From Curvularia sp. ZM96 (lineage: Eukaryota > Ascomycota > Dothideomycetes > Pleosporales > Pleosporaceae): a stretch of DNA of 64,000 nucleotides. The notes beneath the pieces were generated by a model. It was not told the DNA's origin, ran no database searches, and saw only the letters and a list, made by a program, of their open reading frames with translations. The position numbers and the translations under genes were made by a program. This document shows positions 11,565 to 23,092 of the stretch, one piece after another (position 1 is the stretch's first letter; each line of letters begins with the position of its first letter). The stretch is taken from positions 2,604,001 to 2,668,000 of the forward strand of contig JAJGBQ010000002.1 of assembly GCA_022457065.1 (NCBI GenBank), given 5' to 3'.

Positions 11565-14500
11565 ATGTCGTCGGACGATAGAGAAGTCGATCCGACCGAG
11601 TTTGTCGAGCGGATCCGGCGCTTGGGCGACCAACGTGACCAGGAGGACGCCGAGCGTGTCAAGAAATTGGAAGAAGAGCTCATTCAGGGCCGCAGCGAGA
11701 GACTAGCGCGGCGTGCAGGTTTGTTTTTTCTACTAGCTGGCCATAGTCCTAGTGATAGTTGCTGATGTGTTTGCCAAACAGAACGAGCCCGTTCCATTTC
11801 TCCCGACAAGCCATACACTCCCCAATCGCCACGTTCTGTCGCGGGCACTCCCACTTCCAAAGCCGTCCAGGAGAAGGCGGCCGCCACACCTGCACCTCCT
11901 CTGAGCCCGCCATCACGGGATGCCGCTCGCGACGAAACGCTGCACCAACTCACCAGCTCCCCGCCGCCCACATCGGAACCAACAACATTGACCCTAGAAG
12001 ACATGGAGCCCAAGAAGCCGGCTACCAGCGCTGCAGCCTTGGGGAGGTCGGGCACATTGTCATGGAAACAGAGACCACAATCCGGCAGCATACGACGCCC
12101 GCTCTCGGTGGCATCGCGCTCTCCCGAACGGCCGTCTTCTTCCAATACTCCTGAACCTTCCTCGCCTGAGCCCAGCATGTCAAGAAGCTCCATTGCTGCT
12201 TCGTTGGGCGCAAAGGACCCGGCTTTCTTCCGGCAGACAGCAGATGGTCAGAGGGGCTCAGCTGCGTTCAGGAAGAACCAAGACGACAACGCTTCGGAGA
12301 CTGGATCAGTGTCGGGCAGGAGACAGCTGCCGGGTATGTCACGCGATTCGACTGCTGAACAAGACGTCAACAGCCCGCCCACAGAAAGCGCTCGCTCGAG
12401 TTCACCGGGTTCACGAGGTGGCTCCGCTCGCGGCAGCACCGTCATGAGCAACCGTTTCTCTACCAGCACATCAATTTCGGGTGGCGATACGGACTCAGCA
12501 GTAAAGGGAAAGACTCCTTTACCAGTGTTGGACTCTCAGAAGTTTGCCCCGCCCACTGAGCAGGGCTCGTCGGTCGACGGTGGGGACAGCGAACGCGCAG
12601 CCCGCGCACCCGCCATGTCACCTACCCAGGGAAGAATTTCACCAGAGCGTGAGCGCTCTGTGTCGCCAACAAAGGGTATGGGTGGATTTGTGCAGAGTGC
12701 CATGCTCAAGCGTAGCGATAGTGTCAGCAAGCGTTGGAGCACTCAAACACCGCCCGGCTTGAGCAGACAGAACTCTACTCTGAGCAATCGCGGAAGTGTC
12801 TACGGTTCCCTCTCAAACATCGATCGACCTATCTTGACTAGAGATAATTCTATGGAGCCATCCCGCCCTACGTCAAGTCATAGCAACGCGACCATCACTG
12901 GTGCGGACAAGGACAGTGCGGTCAAGGATGAATTTGTGAAGCCATCCTTGCCTCGTCATAGCAGAGCCAAGTCAGTTGCATCAACTTTCAGCGCGACTTT
13001 TAGCGACAAGGATGCGGTGCACGACGAAACCTCACCCCCAAGTCCTTCAAAGCGATGGAGTCCCACAAAATCAAGCTGGTTGGAGAGCGCGCTAAGCAGG
13101 CCAGAGTCTCCCAAGCCAAAGCAAGCTCCTCCTGCCCAGCCTGCATGGATGGCTGAGATCAATCGCATTAAGCAGCAGCGCAGCAGTGTTGACTTGGGCA
13201 GAGCCAGCCCGTTCGCTGAGCCCACTGGCTCCGGCCGAACATCACCCATTAAAGACGTCCAACTTAGGCCGGTGGGTCTCCGCCGATCAGAGTCTCCTAA
13301 GAAAGAGGAGTTGAGTCCTACTAAAATGGAAATGCTCAAGGAGAATTCCTCAACTCCTGCATCAGCGGCGGTACCTAAGCCTTTGTCCGCCAAGAAGGAG
13401 GATCCTAAGCCATCAGAAGAGACGCCAGCTTCTGAAGCACCTGCGACTTCAAAAGATGCTCCTGAACAGGTACCAGGTGATGCGCCAGCATCAACGGCTG
13501 CACCAGCGACTGAAGAAAAACAAGCACCTGCAGACGTCAAACCCGTAGCCTCAAGATTCGCCAAAGACGTTGGTCGCGGTCTTCCAGCAACAAGAACAGA
13601 GTCGCCGCCAAAGATGGACTTCCGGGCTGGACTCAAGTCACGTCAGCCTGTATCGGACGGCTCAAAGAAGGATGAAGTCAATGAATTCCAAAACGTCTTT
13701 GGCCGATTAAGAAAGGCAGAAACGAAGAATTACGTTGCCCCTGATATTCTGAAGGAGAACATCACAAGAGGCAAGGACGCTCTGAACATAACTGGTGGTC
13801 CGAAGCCTTCGGTCCGAAAAGATGAATTCCGGGAAAGTCTCATCAAGAGAAAATCAACTATTTTTGATAAAGCCCAGGAAGAGGGTTCTGTCTTGAAGAA
13901 ATCATCAGACAGCTCGTCAAAACCACCTCCTCCCACCCCAGAGGCCATTGCCAAGCAAAAGGGATTGCAACGGAGAGACAGCGAGGCCAGAGCTGTGGCC
14001 CCACCAAAAGAGAAGGAACCTCTGCCAGAAGCTCTGGTAAGAAGGAAGAGTCTCGGGGTCGTCAGGGCTATGCCCGACAATAAGCCTGCTCAGGCTGCTC
14101 AACCCGCTCCTTTGTTTGCTAAAAAAGAACCAGCAATGTCTGGTAAACTGGCGAGTCGTTTCAACCCTGCATTGGCCGGCATGCTTGCACGAGGCCCGCC
14201 TCCTCAGGCGACCGACAGATCTACATCAAGTGCTGAGGTAGATGGATCATCCGCCAGGCCGGCGCAAGCAGAAAAGACTGGACCTGCACCAGAACTGCAA
14301 CACATGACCAAGGGTCGCGCCCGTGGACCCAAACGAAGGGCACCGGCCTCGAAAAAGGCGGCTGTTGAACCGGAACAGGCTCAAGAGGAAGTGCCTGCCG
14401 CCGCCGCTACTGCTCTCCCCTTGGTGAATTCTGAGCCTGTCCTCTCTAGCTCTGAGCCTCCTAGAACTAACCGAAAACCAGAGGAGCGACGAGTAGCGGG

Positions 14501-16840
14501 GACGCCGGCCAGGCAGTCATCGACCGAGAAGCCTGCTACACCAGCCAAGTCACCCCGTGTCTTGTCCGGAAACTTTGGGAAAGCCTCTACCCCCGAGCCT
14601 CCGAAGAAGCCAGAGTCGCTAGAGCTAGATCGGAGAGTGTCTGGATCTCAGATTACCCCCAAGCCTTCACCTAAGCCTTCCCCTAGACCAGAATCTATCA
14701 ACTCACCTAAGCCTACACCTAAGCCCTCCCCTAGACCAGAATCTGTCAGCTCGCCGAAGCCTTCATCACCAGTGATTCCAAAGAAGCCAACGTCCTTGGA
14801 GTCGGAGAGGCGGGTTTCAGGGTCGCACAGCACACCCCAAAAGTCACCGCTGCCAGCCCAGGTTGAAACACCAAAGCAGTCATCCCCATCCCCATCTCCT
14901 CACTCTCGATTTTCACGTCCATTGCCCACACTGCCTCCCAAGCCAGCATCAGAGAGTCCTAGGTCAACGCCACTCAGGGAAATCTCAACGCCCAACGTGG
15001 AGATCACACAAGCCGGTGACTCGTCGCCTGAGAAGTCAACGTTCTCATCTGTCAAAAATGCCAGCGCAATGTGGGGTAGGCCGTCTGCATCTTCTTCGCC
15101 TGTGCTAGCGAGAGCCAAGTCACCTATCAAACTCCCTACCCAGGCAGACGAAAAGGCTGCCATGGAGAATGCTGGTTTGGTTCGTCCTGAGGCAGATTCA
15201 AAGGCTCTACCTGACCTCCCCCAGCCTGGCTCTCAGTCGCCTGAGGAGGCGAAGCCACTGCCGCCAAAGCCAAAACCTGTTGGCCTGGGTTTCAGCTTGG
15301 GCAGCTTAGGCGGATTGGTCGCATCTCGGTCACGAGAATCAATCCCAGAGCTGCCCAAGAACACGCCAATTTCACCACCGGGTAGCGCAAGTAGGCCATT
15401 CTCTGAGCCTCCTGTTGTGTCGCCAACCTCAAAGAAGAACGATGGCATGTTTGCAGACTTCTTTGACGAGGCTCCGGTGACTGAAGGCCAGCTACCTGAG
15501 CACATTGACACCATGCAAATTCTCAAGTCACCGCCATTTGATCTCGGCCCAACAGGAAAGATCAGGACTTTGCGCAAGCAGATGGACGAAGTGACGAGCG
15601 ACGGAAAGCTTTCGCCCATTTCAGCACAAGAAGAGCACATTCTCTTCCAAGAGTCGATGTATCTGTGTACACACGTCTACGAAGATTTCAAAGGTAGCAG
15701 ACATACCGACGTTTACCTGTGGGCTGGCAATAGTGTGCCTGAACCTACAATAGAGGACGTACAGCTTTTCGCGAAGAACCATGCGCGTCAAAGTCAAGGC
15801 CAGCTGCTGATCATCCGACAAGGACAGGAGACACCAAACTTTTTTGAGGCATTGGGAGGCATCGTCATGACTAGGCGTGGTGTAAAGCCTGGATCAAAAG
15901 AGTTTATGCTATGCGGACGTCGCCATATGGGGCACCTCGCGTTTGACGAAGTTGATTTCTCGCTCAAGAGCCTCTGCTCGGCTTTTCCCTACCTGGTCTG
16001 CACTTCTGCGGGCAGAGTTTACCTTTGGAAGGGCCGTGGCTGCTCAGCCGAAGAAGTCTCTGGTGCTCGTCTGATGGGCATGGACCTTGCAATCACTGGT
16101 GATTACAACGAAATCGATGAAGGCGCCGAACCCCAGGACTTTCTCAAGAACACCTTCCCGCCCTCTCCGGTGCCGTCAAAGGGACCTGCCATCCCGCGCT
16201 CAGCCGATCACTGGCGCTACAAAGCCACCTCGGACAAGTACCGCACGCGTCTCTACAAGCTCGAACAAACGACCAGCCAACAGGCAGGCTGGGGCCAAGC
16301 ACTCCAGGTGAGCAGCTCCTTTTTCGCGCCGCTGCTACGAAGACCGTCTTGGAACGCTGCTGAACAAAGGCCACAGACGCCGCTCACGCCCAAGTCGCCT
16401 CAGGGGGCCATCAAGACGGAGATCAAGGAGATTATGCCTTTCTCGCAGAGGGATCTGGAGCCGGAGCACATCTATGTACTTGATGCCTTCTTTGAGATGT
16501 ACATGTAAGTTTTTTTCGCTGTTGGTGCCGTATTATGAACAACATGCTAATGCATCACAGTATCGTCGGCTCCCTATCTCGCACTCAAGCGCCCGCATTC
16601 TCCACAGCTCTGATGTTTGCGCAAGCGTATGGCATGCTCGCTGTCTCCGAGGAAGACCGGCCGTTCATGCCCGTCACGACGGTTGTATTGGAAGGCGTTC
16701 CTCGCGATATGAAGGTTCTCTTCCGCCACTGGGACGACAAACTTATCCCTGCGGCAGGACTTATGACGGGCAAGCTTGGAAGGGGGAAGAGCTTGAGGAT
16801 TGTTGGCTTGGAGAAGGCTATCGAAGCTACACGACAATAG
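11565..16840 (+). CDS. DUF4045 / gelsolin-repeat protein
   Basis: Three exons, 11565–11718, 11782–16504 and 16561–16840, give 1,718 residues. The N-terminus (FVERIRRLGDQRDQEDAERVKKLEEEL) and following SISPDKPYTPQSP region fit the fungal DUF4045 family. A very long Ser/Pro/Lys-rich disordered region follows. The C-terminal ~400 residues contain gelsolin-like repeats: LFQESMYLCTHVYEDFKG…DVYLWAG, then PYLVCTSAGRVYLWKGRG, then IYVLDAFFEMY. The last intron splits an Ile codon in the third repeat. Gelsolin/villin domains bind actin, often with Ca2+, so an actin-linked scaffold role is likely, though these fungal proteins are little characterised. The start was chosen at the ATG before SSDDREVDPTEF; an earlier in-frame ATG-like start at 11478 lacks family similarity. 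Confidence 0.88.
14658..14753 (+). repeat. Tandem 48-nt duplication in the gelsolin-protein gene
   Basis: Two adjacent 48-nt units (14658–14705 and 14706–14753) each encode a 16-residue block with PKPSPKPSPRPES-type sequence. They differ at several mostly silent positions, so the duplication is not brand new. It lies in the disordered linker. Confidence 0.8.
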
Positions 16841-18475
16841 GGCAGGCGCTCGCGGTGCATGGATGAGGGTTGCGTAGCGTTCACTGGCGTTTCTGTCCAT
16901 GGGTTCTGGAAAATGGTCGGCATTTCTGGGTGTTTTCAGCTTCTCGTGCATATATTATGCCTGTATATATTGAGCGACGTTTGCATAGGGCTTGCGTGGC
17001 CGTTTCACGGCGTCATTGCGGGATCTTCTTTTTTGCCCGATCGCCGCCTAGATGCGGACTTTCTCAATGCATTTGTCAACGGTAGCAAATGTCCTTTTCC
17101 AATAGCGACACACGGCAATTTAGATGGTGGCGTGCAATCTAGACCAATGCTCTCCCGATGAAGCTTGGACGTGATGAACAAACAGGTTCCAGAAGAGAAT
17201 CGGAAATGAAGGTATCTCCAGGGTGGAGAAGCCCTTGTTTCACTGGCGCCGAACAGTATATCTCCGACCGCCCAACGACCGTATCTATCCAAATGCAACC
17301 ATCGCGACCGATGGTGCCGCGATGATGTGGAAGCTGGCATCCGCATTTAGATCTGGTCATAGCCTCTTTCGCCAGTCGTGCTAGTCGGTTTGGTGACGCG
17401 ATGGTGGAGCGCGATTCATGTAGATTCTGGAAACATTATGGCTTGAGCCTGTGCCGGTTTCACGTCAATGCAAGCCCACCCTGTTCGAGATACATGGAGA
17501 TCGGTTTATTTCCTGGGCGCAAGGCTTGTTCCAAGGCACATTGCATCGACGCCGTGAACGGAGGCGGCGTGGTACCCAGTAGTTGACGCAGTGTTGTTGA
17601 GAGCACACGATTGCGTGGCCCTCGTTACAGCCAAGGTTCTGCACGTGGTTGTTACCATTTTTGCGCAATAACAAGGCCGAAGGTGTTTATCCGTCAATCT
17701 GTCAATGTGCCAAACACATGTCCACATGGTCGCCCAGGGCGGCGGCGATGCTGCACAGACGGTGTTTGTTTCCATTTTGGCCCGGCAAGGTACCGAGAAG
17801 GTTGCGCTTACGGGTCTTCGCGCCCCCGATGCGGTGGCTTAGGCTCACGCATGACGCCTTGCCGCCTACCTAAAACGTAGGCGCCCATCTACAATTCATT
17901 TACAAACGAGACGAGCGCATTGCAGTATAACCACCGGCATATGGTCGTCTAGAGACAAGGAAACCCAAGCGATCCAAGCCTCCCCAAGCCTTTTGCCGAG
18001 GTAAATAAGCACGACGATCCATGCATCCTGCTGCACCACTCACCACGCTGCTTCCCCACAAAAGTCCATATGAAGGGCTCCACACGTGTGAGGGAGCTAG
18101 ATTAACTGTAGGGGTCATGGCTTGATCTATGCCGTGACCATGCGGGATAGCATGGTAGCTGGAGCCATGGGCCGATTGCGTTCATTGGATACGAAGCAAT
18201 CGAAGTGGCCGTTGTGACGATTCAATCATGGGCAAGGGGGAGCAACGCCCCATGGAAAAAGGTGGGCGCTTGAAACAACTGCAATATGTTTTGAGGCGGT
18301 CGAGGGGAAGGCTTTTTACCCGTCCTTGGGTATATAGATCAAGACTTCCAAGCCCAAGACAAGCTTTCATCACCAAGCCTTCACTTCAATCCTCAATCAA
18401 CTCTTCACTTCACAACTCCCCTTCCACTCTTTTATCCAAAGAACTAGCTTCTTTTTTTCACTTCTCACTATCAAA
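16841..18475. other. Intergenic region upstream of the xylanase gene
   Basis: A 1.6-kb stretch without a supported gene; open frames on both strands are short and lack splice-consistent extension. The last ~450 nt form the xylanase promoter and leader. One GTGGGG motif (reverse strand, 18054–18059) fits the SYGGRG consensus of the carbon catabolite repressor CreA. Confidence 0.5.
18331..18336 (+). promoter_or_regulatory. TATA box of the GH11 xylanase gene
   Basis: TATATA about 140 nt upstream of the ATG at 18476, followed by a CT- and CAA-rich leader typical of highly expressed fungal secreted-enzyme genes. Confidence 0.6.
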
Positions 18476-19144
18476 ATGGTTGCCTTCAGCTCTATCATCC
18501 TCGGCCTCAGCGCCATCGCCAGCACCGCTTTCGCGGCCCCTACCGCCGACGTCCCTGACTTCGAGCTCAATGCCCCCACCAAGGCCCTCGCCGTCCGCCA
18601 GGACTACAACCAGAACTACAAGACCGGTGGCAACATCCAGTACAACCCCACCAGCAACGGCTACTCCATCACCTTCTCCGGCGCCCAGGACTTTGTCCTC
18701 GGCAAGGGCTGGAGGACCGGAACCACCCGCAACATCAAGTTCCAGGGTTCCACCCAGGCCCAATCCGGCACCGTCCTCGTTGCCGTCTACGGCTGGACCA
18801 AGAACCCCCTCGTCGAGTACTACATCCAGGAGTACACCTTCGGCGGCCAGGGTTCCGCCCAGGGCCAGAAGATGGGCTCCGTTACTTGCGACGGCTCCGC
18901 CTACGACATCTGGAAGCACACTCAGGTTAACCAGCCTTCCATTGTTGGTACCACCACCTTCACCCAGTACATTAGCAACCGTGTCAACAAGCGCCCTGGC
19001 AGCGGCACTGTTACTACCAAGTGCCACTTCGATGCTTGGGCTAAGTTGGGCATGAAGCTCGGTCAGCACGACTACCAGACTCTGTCTACTGAGGGCTGGG
19101 GCAACGCTTCTGGAAAGTCCCAGTACACCATCTCCGCTGCTTAA
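18476..19144 (+). CDS. Endo-1,4-beta-xylanase, glycoside hydrolase family 11
   Basis: Intronless, 222 residues. It hydrolyses internal beta-1,4 bonds of xylan outside the cell. A signal peptide covers about residues 1–20 (ending TAFA), followed by a short propeptide ending near VRQ, then a single GH11 beta-jelly-roll. The catalytic pair is visible: nucleophile Glu114 in PLVEYY and acid/base Glu206 in STEGWGNASG. The thumb-loop region (QPSIVGTTTFTQY) is present. There is no cellulose-binding module or linker. Codon use is strongly C-ending, as in highly expressed fungal genes. The length matches single-domain GH11 enzymes. Regulation by carbon source and a xylan regulator is usual for the family; only a weak CreA-type motif was seen here, and no clear GGCTAA site. 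Confidence 0.96.
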   Translation: MVAFSSIILGLSAIASTAFAAPTADVPDFELNAPTKALAVRQDYNQNYKTGGNIQYNPTSNGYSITFSGAQDFVLGKGWRTGTTRNIKFQGSTQAQSGTVLVAVYGWTKNPLVEYYIQEYTFGGQGSAQGQKMGSVTCDGSAYDIWKHTQVNQPSIVGTTTFTQYISNRVNKRPGSGTVTTKCHFDAWAKLGMKLGQHDYQTLSTEGWGNASGKSQYTISAA

Positions 19145-20455
19145 GTGCCTCGGTTTGCTGCTGCAGTCAGCGCCTGGGAACTAAAGTGGAGAGATTTGTG
19201 GGCGCTTGCGCCATCAGGAGGAAGATGAGGAGGAGGAGGGTTGAGCTTGTTGATTGGTTGAATTGTTGATATTCTTTTTCTTTCTGTGCCACGGGGGCCT
19301 TGACATGCCCCCTTTGGCAGTGTACATACTTTTCGAATTTCATCTTTGGTCTGGCATGTCTCGACGGCATGACAGCTTATAAAATCTCTCTTGGCATCTT
19401 GTGTGATTTTGTGATCTATTTGATTTGTGATTTGATTTTGATGAAACGATCTTTCTGACTAACAGAGTGTATTGATGCTGACAAAGGTATTCGATGGTAG
19501 TCAGCTTTTGTTTTGATGGCCTTTGAAGAACTAGAAATACCTGTTGCTTAGCTACAACCATCTACAGGTTACGATAAAAGTTTTTGATGAGGCTCAGTCA
19601 CACAGCTGTATTTTAGTGAGAGACCAAGTTGTCACTTACGGTCAAAAGCAGCCACACTCGGTATTGAAACTCAAAATGATGCTATTCACTGTGATATACT
19701 TAGTATACCTGCTACTCCACATATTATTTAGATACTTTCGTCAAAATCAGTGAGACAGTCACAAGCCATGTTGTCATTGGCACCCGGGAAAGCTGCTCTT
19801 GGTATTGGAAAGCATCTTTTTGCTGATCAGGACTAGAATGGTCCCTTGCCCTCGCTCCACGATATTCAATCTCTTTTGCAAAACGCAATAGTCCTATCTA
19901 CCGTAGATACTGTGGAGTTGACGAGTACACCGAGAAACGGGCTTGGCGGGACCCGAGTAGTCATCTACACGAAACCGTAAGCTAAAAACCCCAGGATTGC
20001 CATGTCGACATGTAGGAGCGGGCCAAGGCTATTCGTCAGGGAGAAAGCAAACTATGTTTCCATAAACTTTTCGGTTACCATCCCCGAGTACTGATCAACG
20101 AGGTAGTACCCCCGAATACTCTAAAGTTTAAATATGAAGATTTGGAATAACCCATGTTCTTACAAAGATTTTACGAAGATATAGACAATGTAGCAACAAG
20201 AAACATTCACGCATGCTAACTTTGAATACCGCACCCCTATTGACAACAAGATCTGAATACAACTCATCTAATATAATTGGGGCCACTGTACCGTGGTGTC
20301 ACACATCGTGGACACCGCATGTTCTCAACAGTTTCATTATCGCGGGTCCCGATGGGGCTGAACGTCCAAGCTGCTGCTCACACATGGATCTTGTTTTGGA
20401 ATGATGAAATGGATATCCGCTTTTCCTTGCGTTAGTATACGAGACGTCCTTCGCA
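19145..20455. other. Intergenic region, AT-richer than its surroundings
   Basis: Covers the xylanase 3' flank and about 1 kb of AT-richer sequence before the next gene. No convincing coding exon, repeat or RNA gene was found. Confidence 0.5.
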
Positions 20456-21277
20456 ATGGCAGATGCACCGCAAGTAGTGTATGTATCGTCTGAGCTCGAA
20501 GTCGATCGAACACACGAACACCCTCACGCGGTACATCGATCCTGTCAAGCCCCCGAGCCGTCCCCAGTACCTTTCCCTTGGCCGGCTAAGGCTGTCCAAG
20601 GTAAAAGTGATGATGAAACTGCACTGCCGGCCTCGAGGATCCTAGGTTTTCGGCGGAGGAAGTTCTGGGCTTTTTGCATCGTTGTTGTGGTAACAGTCGG
20701 TGGGACTATAGGAGGAAGCATAGGCGGAGTACTGGCGGTGCAAAGCTCAAGGTACGGTGGATTTGGGACAGGCTTTTGTCATGCCACTGACCTCCTGAGT
20801 AGCGCACATGCCAAACCTGCGGTTCCTGTTACTACAGCAACTACCAATATATCTCAGACATCATCGACTGTCACCTCAAAGGATGCTATCATAGCAGCAG
20901 CGTCGACAATCACAGGCAGCCCATCTTCATCGTCATTGAACGCTGCCACACCCACACTCACAATCGACAATTCATGTCCTTCGACGCTCCGATCATACAA
21001 CAGCAAGCTATACGACTGTATAGCGAAGAGGAATGCGAATGAGGTTGGCGACATCATTGCCATACTAGCCTATACACTTCAGCAGTGCGTCGACGCCTGT
21101 AGCAACATGAACGTCATCGCGGGCTCTGTGAAGTGCCGGGCAGTCGCAATGACGAATGGTTTGGATTACGAGTACAGAAACAATATAGCAGCAAATTGCT
21201 GGCTCAAGAGCGCATCTCAGCCGAGTCAGCAGTGGGATAATGCGACCCTCGCTGTGTTAATTACAGATGGGGAGTGA
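20456..21277 (+). CDS. Single-span membrane protein with Cys-rich PAN-like extracellular domain
   Basis: Read as one frame this gives 273 residues. An N-terminal cytosolic part of ~70 residues with the basic stretch GFRRRKFW precedes one transmembrane helix with a Gly-zipper look (GGTIGGSIGGVLAV). After a Ser/Thr-rich stalk, the C-terminal ~85 residues carry six Cys in a PAN/apple-like pattern (TLQQCVDACSNMN, KCRAVAMTN, NCWLKSAS). The topology is that of a type II or III surface protein. A stretch from 20752 with GT…CTGAC…AG signals could be an intron of 48 nt (to 20799) or 51 nt (to 20802); both keep the frame, so the protein could be 257 or 256 residues. Function unknown; cell-surface sensing or adhesion is only a guess. 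Confidence 0.75.
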   Translation: MADAPQVVYVSSELEVDRTHEHPHAVHRSCQAPEPSPVPFPWPAKAVQGKSDDETALPASRILGFRRRKFWAFCIVVVVTVGGTIGGSIGGVLAVQSSRYGGFGTGFCHATDLLSSAHAKPAVPVTTATTNISQTSSTVTSKDAIIAAASTITGSPSSSSLNAATPTLTIDNSCPSTLRSYNSKLYDCIAKRNANEVGDIIAILAYTLQQCVDACSNMNVIAGSVKCRAVAMTNGLDYEYRNNIAANCWLKSASQPSQQWDNATLAVLITDGE

Positions 21278-21787
21278 TGGGAGGAGTGAATAGAGAGCAC
21301 GTGCGCGGGTAATAATTTCATAGCATGGTGGGTGTGTTTGTTGTATGGAGTGTTTTCTTGTTTCCTTCTCGCTGGTGAAGATAGTTCTTTGATAATGCGA
21401 CAAAGTGCCAGAACAAAAGAGGCGGCGTCGTCTGGTGTGCTGGTGCTCGGTAATGGCAGGGCAAAAGCACAAGGCCTTTTGGTTACCGAAATAGTCGAAT
21501 CAAACCGTCCCGTCAAGACCGCATAATTCACAGCCATAACCACTGTGATAGTGTTATATAAAGTAGCAGATCATGCACGCATTTTTCAGCTCTGAGAGAT
21601 ACAGGGCATATACAAATATAGACAGTGAAGTCACAGTTGTGAGGAGGTGGAGGTTTTCGAGCTAGCACCCAGACGGACTAGCGCGCACTCGGACCACCTC
21701 AAGCGAGCCGCCACGAGAGTATCGAAATCAGTTCGAATTCCAACAGTCCAACGACAACCACCTCCTACTCACAACAACACCGTCGCC
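21278..21787. other. Promoter region of the uL2 gene
   Basis: Includes the leader of the ribosomal protein gene. A 7-of-8 match to the HomolD box (AGTCACA) occurs near 21630. No gene is seen; the frames here overlap no conserved sequence. Confidence 0.45.
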
Positions 21788-22800
21788 ATGGGTAGGGTAA
21801 TTCGCAACCAGCGCAAGGGTCGCGGATCCATCTTCACGGCCAACACCCGTCTGAACAAGAACCCCGCCCAGTTCCGCACTCTCGACTACGTATGTTCCGC
21901 CGCCCGCGACGCACAGCAAAATTGGACTCGCACACTGGGAACGGAGGGCTAACGGGCACAGGCTGAGCGCAATGGATACATCCGGGGTGTCGTAAAGGAG
22001 ATCGTTCACGACTCCGGTCGTGGTGAGTAGCCAACCTGAAAATGCGAAATTCAGGACTCCAATTGACCATATTTCGACAGGTGCTCCTCTTGCCAGGGTT
22101 TCTTTCCGCAACCCATACAAGTTCAAGCACGACACCGAGACCTTCATCGCCAACGAGGGAATGTACACTGGCCAGGTTAGTCTTGGGATTTCTCCGCCGT
22201 AGACAAGGTCTGGGGAACAACTGGACTAACATCGAGCCCAGTTCATCTACGCCGGAAAGAACGCTGCGCTCACCATCGGCAACGTCCTTCCCCTCCACTC
22301 TGTCCCCGAAGGTACCGTCCTCACCAACGTCGAGGACAAGAACGGTGACCGTGGTGCGCTCGGCCGTACCTCTGGTAACTACGTCACTGTCATTGGCCAC
22401 AACCCCGACGAGGGCAAGACCCGTGTCAAGCTCCCATCTGGTGCCAAGAAGGTTCTCCCCAGCTCATGCCGTGGTATGGTCGGTATCGTTGCTGGAGGTG
22501 GCCGTACAGACAAGCCTCTCATGAAGGCGTCGCGCGCCAAGCACAAGGTATGCCTTTTTCTTGTTACGTAGACGCGAGCGCTCTCGCTAACAATCACAGT
22601 TCGCTGCCAAGCGCAACAGCTGGCCCAAGACTCGTGGTGTTGCCATGAACCCCGTCGACCATCCTCACGGTGGTGGTAACCACCAGCATATCGGTAAAGC
22701 CTCGACCATCTCCCGGTACGCCACCCAGGGTCAAAAGGCTGGTCTCATTGCCGCGCGGAGGACAGGTCTGCTCCGTGGTACTCAGAAGACAAAGGACTAG
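21788..22800 (+). CDS. RPL2: 60S ribosomal protein uL2 (L2/L8)
   Basis: Five exons: 21788–21889, 21962–22022, 22081–22175, 22242–22547 and 22600–22800, giving 254 residues, the expected length for eukaryotic uL2. It is a component of the large ribosomal subunit at the peptidyl-transferase centre. Diagnostic sequence includes MGRVIRNQRKG at the start, the NVEDKNGDRGALGRTSGNY region, GAKKVLPSSCRGMVGIVAGGGRTDKP and the MNPVDHPHGGGNHQHIGK loop, whose conserved His is required for subunit association in bacteria. Four introns of 52–72 nt, clustered in the 5' half, are usual for fungal ribosomal protein genes. It converges on APC4. Confidence 0.97.
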
Positions 22801-23092
22801 AGTGGTTGTCTGTGATGTGGTGGCGTTTGTCAACGACAGGAACGACGATGATGCGGTCGGTTATTCTCTCCATACCTCTCTATGCGGGTGGCCGGGCGTT
22901 ATAACGAAATGGAAACTTTCTCGGCAAGCTAGGCTTTTCCCTACTGTGGCTTGCATGCATGATAGGTTCTTTAGGGAATGTGATTCCGATAAAAATGCAT
23001 CTGGTCTTGTACTTCTGAAAGCGTGCTTGATATGATTATATTGGGTGCTGGTTAACTATGGGTTGAATTGGATCGGACTTGACAGTACTGTA

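Noticed and set aside
12956..13636. A 226-residue minus-strand frame
   Set aside because: Antisense shadow of the Ser/Pro-rich gelsolin-protein exon.
18228..19055. A 275-residue plus-strand frame over the xylanase gene
   Set aside because: It is an alternative frame of the GH11 gene; the Ser/Pro/Thr-rich translation is a by-product of C-ending codons.
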